NCBI GenBank assembly: GCA_014132595.1
Contig: BMAG01000064.1
Coordinates: forward strand, 1-46,223
DNA: 46,223 nt
DNA from: Gammaproteobacteria bacterium
GTDB taxonomy: Bacteria > Pseudomonadota > Gammaproteobacteria > DSM-16500
Direction of reading: 5' to 3'
The position numbers were made by a program, and so were the translations under genes. Positions 25,333-33,661 of the stretch are shown here, in pieces (position 1 is the stretch's first letter; the number at the start of each line of letters is the position of its first letter). The notes beneath the pieces are model-generated. The model made no database searches, was not told the DNA's origin, and was given only the letters and a program-made list of their open reading frames with translations.

Positions 25333-27369
25333 ATGGATAAGACTATACCGAGCTCAAAACGACAGGCCTTGATAAAGGCATTGCCGTGCTTTTCAACCTT
25401 GAACGCTTCTGAATTGAAAACTTTGGCATCTTTATTTACTGTCGTGCGTTATAAATCTGAGGAAGTCATTGTTTCAGAAAATACATTAGTTGATAGTGTT
25501 TTTATTATAGTTAAAGGTGAAGCTGAAGTGACACAGCTATTACCCATACGGCGGCGTCTTAGAAAAAAACCCAAAATGGTTGCCTTCCCCATTGCAACAC
25601 TCTCACCAGGAGAAGCGATCGGACTGAATGATACCGGTTTTTTTTCAAGGACGGGGATGCGGACAGCAACGGTGACTGCACAGACCGCGATGACAGTACT
25701 TCGTCTAGATTTAGCCAAGCTGCATCTTTTTTTTGAACAATCACCAAATCTGAGTTCGACAATGCAGCTCTCTACAGAAACCTTGCTGCGTCGGCATTTA
25801 ATCAAACAATCCTTACCTTTTAGCCAACTTAATCCTAAGCGATTGGAAGAGCTTGCAAATCACATTGAAAAAATTCAAGTGCCTGCAGGTTCCATTATCT
25901 TTCGTCAAGGTGAAGAGGGTGATCGATCTTATCTTATTGAATCGGGTGAAGTGGAAGTGATCGCAGAAGAGCCCGGCTTGGAAACGCGCACGCTTGCTAT
26001 ATTAAAGCCTTCGATGCTGTTTGGTGAAGCGACACTGATTACACAAGAGTTACGGAATGCAACGGCGCGAGCATTAACAGATTGCGTGTTATTTGAATTA
26101 AAACATGAATATTTGCTAGAACTGATGGAATCAGAAGGTGATGTCTCAGATATGTTAATGACATTGATGGTTGATCGCAGCAGACCAAAGCGAAATTCAG
26201 CGATTCGAGTGTATCCGCGAACGATGGCCTCTGGGCAGGAAATTATTATTTTAAAAAACCCTGTCAATGGAAGATATTTCAAACTGGCAAAATCAGGATG
26301 GTTTGTTTGGCGGCAATTGAATGGCAAGAAAACAATGCAAGAAATCACATTTGCGTTGGCAGATAAATTAAATCGATTTGAGCCGGACCAGGTTGCGGCC
26401 CTTATTTTAAAGTTAGATAAAGGCGGGTTTATAGAAAGTTTAAGAATCAGTGAGGAGAGATGCTCAAATAAACCCTTATGGGTACGTGTGATGGTACGGG
26501 CTAAAATTATCCTTGAGTCACGAATAACTTTTAAGAATGGAGATAAATGGATCGATAAAATTTACCACAAAATAGGGTATTTAATTTTTACACCGTTGGG
26601 TAAAACGCTGCTTTCGGTGATTGCAGTTAGTGGTTTTATTTCTTTTATCACGTTTACTCCAGAGGCTATTCAACTCTTCAAAATCTTACCGATGAGTAAA
26701 TGGCTCTTTTTCTTAGCGATGCCTTTGATGGTATTTTCGGTTGTCCTGCATGAATTGGGTCATGCCATAACGATGAAGTCATTAGGTTATGAAGTAAAAC
26801 ATGTGGGCATTGGCTGGTATTGGTTAGGGCCTGTTGCATTTACGGATACGTCCGATATGTGGTTGGCAGAGCGTAGGTCCAGAATTGCTGTGAATATTGC
26901 AGGAGTGCTTGCTGATTTAGTCACGGCAGGGATTTGTGCTTTACTGATTTGGGCAAAGCCTAATAGTTATCTGCAATGTTTATTATGGGTTTTTGCATTA
27001 TATACTTATATTGGCGCTTTTCGTATGTTAAGCCCTCTGCAGGATTTAGACGGCTATTATATTTTAATGGATTTATTTGATCGGCCGCGATTACGGTATT
27101 CTTCTGTGATATGGCTTACGAAAGGATTGCCCTCTGCATTGCGTAATCCGCGTCTATTCCGCAAAAATAAGGCTGAAATGAGTTATTGGCTTGCTTGTAT
27201 ACTTTATCTAATAGCGATTGTTTTTGTTACCTATTGGCTGCAAGCATTTATCTTTAATATCTTAAATTTCCCCGTTCAGAACATTTTTGCGAGTTTAATC
27301 TTGCCAATTTGTATGATGGTGATATCCAGTATAAGCATTTTGGCAGAGATTCGTAATCAGAAACCCTGA
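25333..27369 (+). CDS. Fusion of two cNMP-binding domains, a PqqD-like domain and an M50 metalloprotease
   Basis: Multidomain membrane protein, 678 aa. Two cyclic-nucleotide-binding-like domains occupy about residues 15-145 and 150-275 (FRQGEEGDRSYLIESGEVEV in the second). A PqqD-like winged helix follows at about 295-372 (WFVWRQLNGKKTMQEITFALADK...AALILKLDKGGFIE). The C-terminal part is an M50 (site-2-protease-like) membrane peptidase with H473-E-L-G-H477 and a distal LDG motif near residue 571 (SPLQDLDGYYILMD). I start at ATG 25333, preceded by AGGG; an in-frame TTG eight codons earlier is less likely. COG1994-type proteins of this build occur in some RiPP and secretion loci. The natural substrate is unknown. 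Confidence 0.85.
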   Translation: MDKTIPSSKRQALIKALPCFSTLNASELKTLASLFTVVRYKSEEVIVSENTLVDSVFIIVKGEAEVTQLLPIRRRLRKKPKMVAFPIATLSPGEAIGLNDTGFFSRTGMRTATVTAQTAMTVLRLDLAKLHLFFEQSPNLSSTMQLSTETLLRRHLIKQSLPFSQLNPKRLEELANHIEKIQVPAGSIIFRQGEEGDRSYLIESGEVEVIAEEPGLETRTLAILKPSMLFGEATLITQELRNATARALTDCVLFELKHEYLLELMESEGDVSDMLMTLMVDRSRPKRNSAIRVYPRTMASGQEIIILKNPVNGRYFKLAKSGWFVWRQLNGKKTMQEITFALADKLNRFEPDQVAALILKLDKGGFIESLRISEERCSNKPLWVRVMVRAKIILESRITFKNGDKWIDKIYHKIGYLIFTPLGKTLLSVIAVSGFISFITFTPEAIQLFKILPMSKWLFFLAMPLMVFSVVLHELGHAITMKSLGYEVKHVGIGWYWLGPVAFTDTSDMWLAERRSRIAVNIAGVLADLVTAGICALLIWAKPNSYLQCLLWVFALYTYIGAFRMLSPLQDLDGYYILMDLFDRPRLRYSSVIWLTKGLPSALRNPRLFRKNKAEMSYWLACILYLIAIVFVTYWLQAFIFNILNFPVQNIFASLILPICMMVISSISILAEIRNQKP

Positions 27370-27455
27370 ATTTAGTATATATTAATCACTAACTCGGTTA
27401 GACTAGGCCTCCTTAAAAGAAGGTTTAATATCAATCACACCGGAATATATCTTAA

Positions 27456-28385
27456 ATGAAACAAATACGTCAGTCCCTGATTCGCTGGGTAGTTTGTAAT
27501 AATAGTTATAATAGTAGTCTTGAGCTTCTTCCTAATAAAATCGATTGGTTAGGTACGCTTCCTTTCATTTTGCTTCATTTATCTTGCCTGATGGTTATAT
27601 GGGTGGGCTGCAGCAAAGTTGCCATCATCACAGCGGTTGTTCTTTATTTTTTACGCGTTTTCTTTATTGGTGCCTTTTATCATCGTTATTTTGCACATCG
27701 TACTTATAAAACGAATCGATTTTGGCAGTTTGTATTCGCTATATTGGGCTTAAGTGCTGTGCAACGAGGTCCATTATGGTGGGCTGCGCATCATCGTAAA
27801 CATCATATGTGTGCAGACAGGGAAATTGATGCGCATTCACCTGTCCAACATGGATTTTTATGGAGCCATCTTGGCTGGTTTATGTCCACCAAGAATTATT
27901 TTTATAATCCAGAGCGTATTAAAGATTTTATTCAATACCCTGAATTGGTTTTCCTAGATCGCCACGATGGTATTGTGCCGTTAGTTTTAGTCATTCTTCT
28001 CTATCTCTTTGGTGCTTTACTACAGCATTTTGCTGCCTCCTTAGGAACAAGCGGTTGGCAAATGGTGGTATGGGGATTTAGCATTTCCACTATCATGGTA
28101 TTTCATACCACGGTTTCTATTAATTCTTTATCACACAAGTATGGAAAAAAACGATTTCAAACGAGCGATAATAGTAGAAATAACTTTATACTTGCCTTGT
28201 TTACGTTAGGTGAAGGATGGCATAACAATCATCATCATTACCCTTCTGCAGCCAGACAAGGGTTTTTTTGGTGGGAGTTAGATATTACTTATTATATTTT
28301 AAAGCTATTTGAAAAATTAAGAATGATTAGGGAAGTTCGAGGAGTACCGAAGCTTATTTTACAAAAAAATCTTGTGAATTCTTAA
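27456..28385 (+). CDS. Acyl-CoA/acyl-lipid delta-9 fatty acid desaturase
   Basis: Membrane di-iron desaturase, 309 aa, introducing a double bond in a saturated fatty acyl chain. The three histidine boxes are present: HRYFAH at 76-81, HHRKHH at 112-117 and HNNHHHYP beginning at 256. Hydrophobic pairs flank them in the usual topology. The sequence WWELDITYYILK after the third box is typical of the stearoyl-CoA desaturase-like bacterial group. It follows the M50 protease gene by 86 bases on the same strand. Substrate (CoA, ACP or phospholipid) is not determined by sequence. Confidence 0.93.
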   Translation: MKQIRQSLIRWVVCNNSYNSSLELLPNKIDWLGTLPFILLHLSCLMVIWVGCSKVAIITAVVLYFLRVFFIGAFYHRYFAHRTYKTNRFWQFVFAILGLSAVQRGPLWWAAHHRKHHMCADREIDAHSPVQHGFLWSHLGWFMSTKNYFYNPERIKDFIQYPELVFLDRHDGIVPLVLVILLYLFGALLQHFAASLGTSGWQMVVWGFSISTIMVFHTTVSINSLSHKYGKKRFQTSDNSRNNFILALFTLGEGWHNNHHHYPSAARQGFFWWELDITYYILKLFEKLRMIREVRGVPKLILQKNLVNS

Positions 28386-28463
28386 TATCGGTTATCCAAC
28401 TTTTAAAATAAAAAATAATTTTTTTAAATGGGATTAAAAAAATTAGACTTCTGTTTAAAATGT

Positions 28464-28492
28464 ATTACAAATAATAATTTATTTGATATACT
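28464..28492 (+). promoter_or_regulatory. Promoter of the H1-like gene
   Basis: ATTACA (-35, four of six consensus bases) and TATACT (-10, five of six) are 17 bases apart, about 32 bases before the ATG. The following leader is A/T-only up to the ribosome-binding site. Confidence 0.5.
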
Positions 28493-28524
28493 TGTATTGT
28501 TTTTAAATTTTAAAAGGAATGACC

Positions 28525-28734
28525 ATGCTACACGTAAAAAAGAAGGCTAAAGCAAAATCAGCTGTTAAAGCTAAGAAAGCTCCAAAAGCAAAGAAAAAAG
28601 TTGCTAAAGTAAAAGTTGCAAAGAAAGCATCTAAGACCAAAGCAGCTAAAACAAAAGTTGCAAAAGTTAAAGGTGGTAAAAAGAAAGTTGCAAAAAGAGC
28701 TAAAAGAAAAACTGCTAAACGCGCTAAAAAGTAA
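28525..28734 (+). CDS. Histone H1-like lysine/alanine-rich DNA-binding protein
   Basis: 69 residues made almost entirely of Lys, Ala, Val, Thr and Arg, with repeating KAKK, KVAK and KTKAAK units and an arginine-containing end (KRAKRKTAKRAKK). This is the composition of bacterial H1-like proteins such as chlamydial Hc1/Hc2, Coxiella Hq1 and the AlgP tail, which bind and condense DNA, often in a non-growing cell form. I choose the second ATG (28525), six bases after AAAGGA; the first ATG (28519) touches the ribosome-binding site. Strong promoter upstream and terminator downstream mark a single-gene unit. Confidence 0.88.
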   Translation: MLHVKKKAKAKSAVKAKKAPKAKKKVAKVKVAKKASKTKAAKTKVAKVKGGKKKVAKRAKRKTAKRAKK

Positions 28735-28774
28735 TTTTTGCAAAAATCAATCTGTGCTTCATGGCAGATTCATC

Positions 28775-28805
28775 AAAAGGCGGTGCTTTATACCGCCTTT
28801 TGTTT
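28775..28805 (+). terminator. Intrinsic terminator after the H1-like gene
   Basis: AAAAGGCGGT and ACCGCCTTTT form a ten-base-pair stem with a seven-base loop, followed by GTTT. The A and T flanks make it usable on the opposite strand for the convergent hydratase-family gene. Confidence 0.85.
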
Positions 28806-28875
28806 AGAACTTCTTTCCCTGTTTTATGTAAATATCTGCTATTTTTTTGCCAGAAATGAAATTTCAAAGCTGTTT

Positions 28876-29904
28876 TTAAACGTAGATGTCTTCCAAAGAT
28901 ACCAAATTGAGCGTTGCAGGTTCCCAGCGGGGTGTTCGATCTTTATCAATCAGAGCAGCACGGATTCCTTCAAATAAATCGTGAGAGCGCATGAAGTAGA
29001 GGGATAAGCGTTCTTCCATTTGCATGCAATCATCAAAATTCATCTGACTACCCGCTTGTAATTCACGTAATGCTATTTTTAAACTGGTGGGTGATTTGGT
29101 ACGAATTATTTCGGCGGTTTTTGAACACCAGACATTCTTTTGTGTTTCGAGTGCGTGTAAGATTTTCTCGATCGTGGGTTCTGAAAAGCAAGTCTCAATT
29201 TTAGAACGATGACTCCATAATGATGATTCAGGTGTTTTTACAGAAAACGACTGGATAATTTGGGAGATGGTTTGTTTATCGGGCAGAGGAGTGTCAGCGA
29301 GTTTTTTTATTAACTGTTCTTGTGAATAGGATGAGATAACCGTATCGACTAATCCCACAGCAAGACAATCTTGATAAGCGATAGATTCACCGGTGATTCC
29401 TAAATAATAGCCTGTTTTATGCGGTAATCGGGATAAAAAATAAGATCCGCCAATATCGGGAAAATAACCGATGCCTGTTTCTGGCATAGCAAAAGATAGA
29501 TTTTCTGTAGCGATGCGATGTGAACCATGAATGGAAATGCCTGCACCTCCTCCCATCGTAATGCCATCAAGTAACGCAATATAAGGTTTGGGATAATGAA
29601 AGATCTGCCTATTGAGTTGATATTCATATCGAAAGAAATCACCTAGGGTGGGATCATTCTTTAATTTTTTTTCATAAATAGAGCGAATATCCCCTCCCGC
29701 ACAAAAAGCACGTCCTGAGATAGCGCGAATCATAACAGCTTTTATTGAACCATCAGATGCCCAATTTGATAATTGTTGTTGTAAGATTTGCACCATTGAT
29801 ACAGTTAATGCATTTAATGCTTTTGGACGTTGTAAGATAATAATGCCTAAATTTCCTTGACGTCCTTTCATTTCAATAAAATCAATGTCTTTGGTATGCT
29901 GCAT
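28876..29904 (-). CDS. 3-hydroxyisobutyryl-CoA hydrolase-like enoyl-CoA hydratase family protein
   Basis: Crotonase-superfamily protein, 342 aa. The length and motifs GRAFCAGGDIRSIYE, FFRYEYQLNRQI, LLDGITMGGGAGISIHG and MPETGIGYFPDIGGSYFL match HIBYL-CoA hydrolase (valine catabolism, 3-hydroxyisobutyryl-CoA to 3-hydroxyisobutyrate) better than short enoyl-CoA hydratases. The oxyanion-hole glycines and the acidic residue of MPETGIG are present. It stands alone, convergent with the H1-like gene. Other valine-pathway enzymes are not adjacent, although ETF and ETF-quinone oxidoreductase in this window would serve such oxidations. Confidence 0.87.
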   Translation of the reverse strand: MQHTKDIDFIEMKGRQGNLGIIILQRPKALNALTVSMVQILQQQLSNWASDGSIKAVMIRAISGRAFCAGGDIRSIYEKKLKNDPTLGDFFRYEYQLNRQIFHYPKPYIALLDGITMGGGAGISIHGSHRIATENLSFAMPETGIGYFPDIGGSYFLSRLPHKTGYYLGITGESIAYQDCLAVGLVDTVISSYSQEQLIKKLADTPLPDKQTISQIIQSFSVKTPESSLWSHRSKIETCFSEPTIEKILHALETQKNVWCSKTAEIIRTKSPTSLKIALRELQAGSQMNFDDCMQMEERLSLYFMRSHDLFEGIRAALIDKDRTPRWEPATLNLVSLEDIYV

Positions 29905-30096
29905 GGTAGTTATCGCTTTGAATTGAATCTATTAAGAAAATTTCTATCTATTATATAACATCTTGATCTCATTAAGAAAATATATTTTTTTTAAAACCCT
30001 TTTTTTGCTTTAAGTCAACTAAACTGAAAATGGTCATAAAAATTCGAATCATACGAGGAGTGCTCTTGCAATAATTATCAAAAGAGGGGGCACGAT

Positions 30097-30795
30097 ATGA
30101 AAACGAAAATGACAGTTTTAGTCGGTGTTTGTTTAGTCGCTTTAAGTACCACAGCAAGTGCGACCTATGGATCTAGATTATGCGCTAATGACTCTCGATT
30201 TACTTGCTATACGGTGAAAAGCGGCGATTCGTGGCAAAAATTGTTTCCTAATCCAGCCAGGCGTGATTTAGTAATGCGTATTAACAGGATAAATATACAT
30301 TTACAACGAGGGATGCGCATTGCTATTCCTAAAAACCAGAACGATACCAACATGCTGGATTATGCGCCTGTCAGGAAACATATCTCACCACCTAACCAAA
30401 AGGTTATAATGGTTTCTCTTAATGAAAACCAATTAGCGTTTGGTGCTTATAATCCAGATGGAAGTTTACAATACTGGGGACCTGTCTCTGGAGGAAAAGG
30501 TTATTGTCCTGACACGGGTCGTGGCTGTCATACCGCACTGGGTCAATTTAATATTTACCATAAAGGCGGTGCGGGTTGCAGATCTACTAAGTTTCCCGTA
30601 GGACGTGGTGGTGCTCCCATGCCTTACTGCATGTACTTTCATGGTGGATTTGCGCTGCATGGTTCATATGAAGTGCCTGGCTATAATGCAAGCCATGGAT
30701 GCATCAGGATGTTTGTTAATGATGCTGAGTGGTTATATAACGACTTTACAAGAGGTGAAGGAGTTAGGGTCGTTGTAAAAAGTAGTCAAATATAG
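30097..30795 (+). CDS. L,D-transpeptidase with LysM-like N-terminal domain
   Basis: Exported L,D-transpeptidase of the ErfK/YbiS type, 232 aa. The signal peptide ends at ASA (residue 22). A LysM-like module follows (about 35-78, YTVKSGDSWQKLFPNPARRDLVMRINRI), then a YkuD domain (about 95-230) with the active-site block FALHGSYEVPGYNASHGCIRM and nucleophile C202. This second L,D-transpeptidase of the window belongs to a different subfamily from the one at 9.4 kb. A strong hairpin terminator lies seven bases after its stop. Confidence 0.92.
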   Translation: MKTKMTVLVGVCLVALSTTASATYGSRLCANDSRFTCYTVKSGDSWQKLFPNPARRDLVMRINRINIHLQRGMRIAIPKNQNDTNMLDYAPVRKHISPPNQKVIMVSLNENQLAFGAYNPDGSLQYWGPVSGGKGYCPDTGRGCHTALGQFNIYHKGGAGCRSTKFPVGRGGAPMPYCMYFHGGFALHGSYEVPGYNASHGCIRMFVNDAEWLYNDFTRGEGVRVVVKSSQI

Positions 30796-30801
30796 TATTA
30801 G

Positions 30802-30842
30802 GCGTGATTCATTTTTTAGATCGTGATGAATCACGCTTTTTT
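30802..30842 (+). terminator. Intrinsic terminator after the LysM L,D-transpeptidase
   Basis: GCGTGATTCAT and ATGAATCACGC form an eleven-base-pair stem around a 13-base loop, followed by six T residues (30837-30842). Confidence 0.9.
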
Positions 30843-30898
30843 ACGCCATCAATTTTGGTTAATTAAAATGCAGTTTAAGATTGTTTGTCGTCTTGACC

Positions 30899-30927
30899 TT
30901 GACCGCATTTCAGGGATGGAGTAGATT
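30899..30927 (+). promoter_or_regulatory. Promoter of the pantothenate operon
   Basis: TTGACC (-35) and TAGATT (-10) with a 17-base spacer, about 68 bases before the panG start. This is the first promoter-like sequence after the upstream terminator and no other strong candidate is seen before panB. Confidence 0.5.
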
Positions 30928-30995
30928 ACAAAGCGTTCTGACTCATTGAGCAGAGACATCGATTTTCATTTAACAATATATATAAGGACTTGATC

Positions 30996-31709
30996 ATGCG
31001 ACAAGTACCTCAGTATCTTCTGATTGGCAATGGCCGTGTTTCGCGGCATATTCAACATTATTTTACCCTATTAAATCTTCCTTTTACCGTATGGCAGCGT
31101 AGTGAACCTCATGCAGCGTTAATGCAAAAGCTAAAGGATGCGACGCATATTTTGATCCTTATTAACGACCAGCAGATTGAAAATTTTATTACAACCCATT
31201 TAAGCCCGACTGAAGCATTACTTATTCACTTTTCCGGCAGTCTAGTCAGTACCAAAGCACATGGTGCGCATCCTTTGATGACATTTAATGACGCGCTCTA
31301 TTCTTTTGATCATTATCAGCGTATTCCCTTTATCATCGATCATGATTCGCCTTCGTTTGAGAATTTATTACCCGGCTTGCCCAATGTACATATGCGTTTA
31401 GATAAGTCCTTAAAAGCGAAATACCATGCTTTATGTGTATTGAGTGGAAATTTTAGCTGTCTTTTATGGCAGAAATTATTTACCAATCTAGAACAAGAAT
31501 TCGGGATGCCTGCGGATATCGCGCAATTATACTTGCAGCAACAAACTCAAAATTTAATAACTAATCCCAAGACCGCATTAACAGGCCCGTTAGTGAGAGG
31601 GGATACTTTGACGATTAAAAAAAATTTAGCGGCACTTGAAGGTGATCCCTTTAAAGAAGTGTATGAAAGTTTTGTGAAATGTTATGCAACGTTAGTTGAA
31701 AAAAAATGA
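30996..31709 (+). CDS. panG: PanG-type ketopantoate reductase (Rossmann/DUF2520)
   Basis: 237-residue protein with a nucleotide-binding opening (YLLIGNGRVSRHI) and a DUF2520-type C-terminal helical domain (FGMPADIAQLYLQQQTQNLI...LTGPLVRGD). It is unlike classical PanE. A DUF2520 protein named PanG is known from Francisella to reduce ketopantoate to pantoate, and it lies with panB/panC there. Position immediately before panB and the lack of any other reductase gene in this otherwise complete pathway support the same role. ATG 30996 is chosen, eight bases after AAGGA; an in-frame TTG two codons earlier is less likely. Activity is inferred from family and context. Confidence 0.8.
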   Translation: MRQVPQYLLIGNGRVSRHIQHYFTLLNLPFTVWQRSEPHAALMQKLKDATHILILINDQQIENFITTHLSPTEALLIHFSGSLVSTKAHGAHPLMTFNDALYSFDHYQRIPFIIDHDSPSFENLLPGLPNVHMRLDKSLKAKYHALCVLSGNFSCLLWQKLFTNLEQEFGMPADIAQLYLQQQTQNLITNPKTALTGPLVRGDTLTIKKNLAALEGDPFKEVYESFVKCYATLVEKK

Positions 31710-31719
31710 GGACACGCAC

Positions 31720-32505
31720 ATGAATATATTTGATTTTCAGAAGAAAAAGATCAGTGGTGAAAAAATTAGTATGGTCACCTGTTATGATTATACGAGCGCA
31801 CGTATTCTTGCAGAAACATCGATAGATTGCTTATTAGTGGGTGATACGGCAGCGATGACGATGCATGGGTATAAAGATACATTACCTGCGACGATTGAGA
31901 TGATGAAATATCATATTGCAGCGGTGAGCCGGGGTGCCGGCAAAAAATTTATTATTGGTGATATGCCATTTGCAAGTTATCGAAAATCATTTTCAGACAA
32001 CATTACGGCAGCACAAGTTTTAATGCAAGCAGGTGCGCATGCGATTAAATTAGAAGGCGCTGCAGGAAATCAGGATTTTATTAGACACATGACAGAAACA
32101 GGGATTCCTGTCATGGGACATATCGGTTTAACCCCTCAATTTATGCATATGTTAGGTGGTTTTAAAGTGCAGGGTAAGACACAATCGAGCGCGGAACGTT
32201 TGAAAGAAGATGTTTTAATGTTGCAAGAAGCAGGATGCTTTGCATTAGTGATTGAAGGAGTTCCTGCAGCATTGGGTACAGAGCTTACCAAATTATTATC
32301 TATTCCAACGATCGGTATTGGTGCAGGGCCTCATACCGATGGACAGGTGTTAGTCTTACAAGACTTATTAGGATTGACGCTGGATCTAAAACCTAAATTT
32401 GTAAAAGCCTTTGTAGACGGCTACGATCAATTTAAAAATGGCATCGAAGCTTATGTACAAGCAGTTAACTCAGGAGGATTTCCATCCGATGAACATTGTT
32501 ACTAA
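31720..32505 (+). CDS. panB: 3-methyl-2-oxobutanoate hydroxymethyltransferase PanB
   Basis: First enzyme of pantothenate synthesis, adding a hydroxymethyl group from methylene-THF to alpha-ketoisovalerate; 261 aa. Metal and substrate motifs are VTCYDYTSARI, LLVGDTAAM (D of the metal site), VIGDMPFASY-like (IIGDMPFASY), GAHAIKLEGA and VMGHIGLTPQ. The start is ATG 31720, with GAGG upstream, ten bases after the panG stop; an in-frame upstream start inside panG is not needed. The end overlaps panC by 17 bases. Confidence 0.96.
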   Translation: MNIFDFQKKKISGEKISMVTCYDYTSARILAETSIDCLLVGDTAAMTMHGYKDTLPATIEMMKYHIAAVSRGAGKKFIIGDMPFASYRKSFSDNITAAQVLMQAGAHAIKLEGAAGNQDFIRHMTETGIPVMGHIGLTPQFMHMLGGFKVQGKTQSSAERLKEDVLMLQEAGCFALVIEGVPAALGTELTKLLSIPTIGIGAGPHTDGQVLVLQDLLGLTLDLKPKFVKAFVDGYDQFKNGIEAYVQAVNSGGFPSDEHCY

Positions 32506-33247
32506 TATTAATGAGTGGCGGCAAATTAGAAATAATTTAACGGCTAAAAAGACAGTCGGTTTAATCCCGACCATGGGGCATTTACATGCGGGTCATGTGA
32601 GTTTGTGTAATCGCTCTCGTGCTGAAAATGACGTCACTGTCGTGAGCATTTTTGTTAATCCCACTCAATTTAATCAGGCAAGTGATTTTGATCTTTATCC
32701 TCGTACCATAGAACACGATTGCGATATATTGAAATCACATCAGGTCGATTATGTGTTTATACCCGATGCAAAAGAAATTTATCAGGATGGTTATCAGGTT
32801 CAAGTCAGCGAAAATACAATCAGTGCTGAATTAGAAGGCTTGTCTCGACCGGGTCACTTTAATGGAGTGTTAACGGTTGTTTTAAAGTTACTTAATATTA
32901 TACAACCCATGCGTGCTTATTTTGGCGAAAAGGATTATCAACAATTATTGTTGGTTAAAAAAATGGTGAATGCGCTGTGTGTTCCCACTGAAATTGTAGG
33001 TTGTGAGACCATTAGGGATAAAGATGGGTTGGCTTTAAGTTCACGAAATACCCGGCTAAATGAAATGCAACGAAAACAAGCGGCACATTTTCCAAGATTA
33101 TTACAAAGCGCACTAAAACCCGAACAAATTGCGGAAGAACTAAAAACGTTGGGTTTTAAAGTGGATTACATTGTAGAACAATGGGAACGGCGTTTAGGCG
33201 CTGTATGGTTAGATGAAGTTCGATTGATCGATAATTTTTTATTTTAG
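32489..33247 (+). CDS. panC: Pantothenate synthetase PanC
   Basis: ATP-dependent ligase joining pantoate and beta-alanine, 252 aa, slightly shorter at the C-terminus than the common 280. Class motifs are intact: [14 protein letters not shown] (HIGH-type), [35 protein letters not shown] and LSSRNTRL (KMSKS-like). ATG 32489 lies within the end of panB and is preceded by AGGAGG, so translation is coupled. Active-site residues look complete. Confidence 0.96.
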   Translation: MNIVTNINEWRQIRNNLTAKKTVGLIPTMGHLHAGHVSLCNRSRAENDVTVVSIFVNPTQFNQASDFDLYPRTIEHDCDILKSHQVDYVFIPDAKEIYQDGYQVQVSENTISAELEGLSRPGHFNGVLTVVLKLLNIIQPMRAYFGEKDYQQLLLVKKMVNALCVPTEIVGCETIRDKDGLALSSRNTRLNEMQRKQAAHFPRLLQSALKPEQIAEELKTLGFKVDYIVEQWERRLGAVWLDEVRLIDNFLF

Positions 33248-33258
33248 AAGGTGAAATC

Positions 33259-33633
33259 ATGCATATTACAGTATTAAAATCAAAAATTGCTTATGGAACG
33301 ATTACACAAAAGGAATTATTTTATGTGGGCTCTATTACAATTGATGAAGAGATTATGAAACAGGCCAACATACGTGAAAATGAAAAAGTTCAAGTGGTTA
33401 ATTTGAATAATGGTGAACGCCTGGAAACTTATGCCATTAAAGGAAAAGCAGGAAGCCGCGTTTTTTGTTTGAATGGTGCGGCTGCACGTAAGGCGGAAGT
33501 AGGGGATAAGATTTTTATTATTTCTTATGCCATGATTGATGAAAAAGAAACGTTGGAGCCGATTGTGGTAGATTTGGAACATGATCTTGCAACGATGAAA
33601 TTTTCTCCTGCCAAAGAAATAGAGTTAGTCTAA
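33259..33633 (+). CDS. panD: Aspartate 1-decarboxylase PanD
   Basis: Pyruvoyl enzyme making beta-alanine from aspartate, 124 aa. Self-cleavage between G24 and S25 (YVGSITID) would give the beta chain and the pyruvoyl-bearing alpha chain. [26 protein letters not shown] and [12 protein letters not shown] are family motifs. It follows panC by 11 bases with GAAGG upstream. Bacteria with PanD of this type usually need the PanM/PanZ activator or self-process; no panM homologue is visible here. Confidence 0.95.
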   Translation: MHITVLKSKIAYGTITQKELFYVGSITIDEEIMKQANIRENEKVQVVNLNNGERLETYAIKGKAGSRVFCLNGAAARKAEVGDKIFIISYAMIDEKETLEPIVVDLEHDLATMKFSPAKEIELV

Positions 33634-33661
33634 GTTTAGCGAATTTATTGAGGAGCATGGT

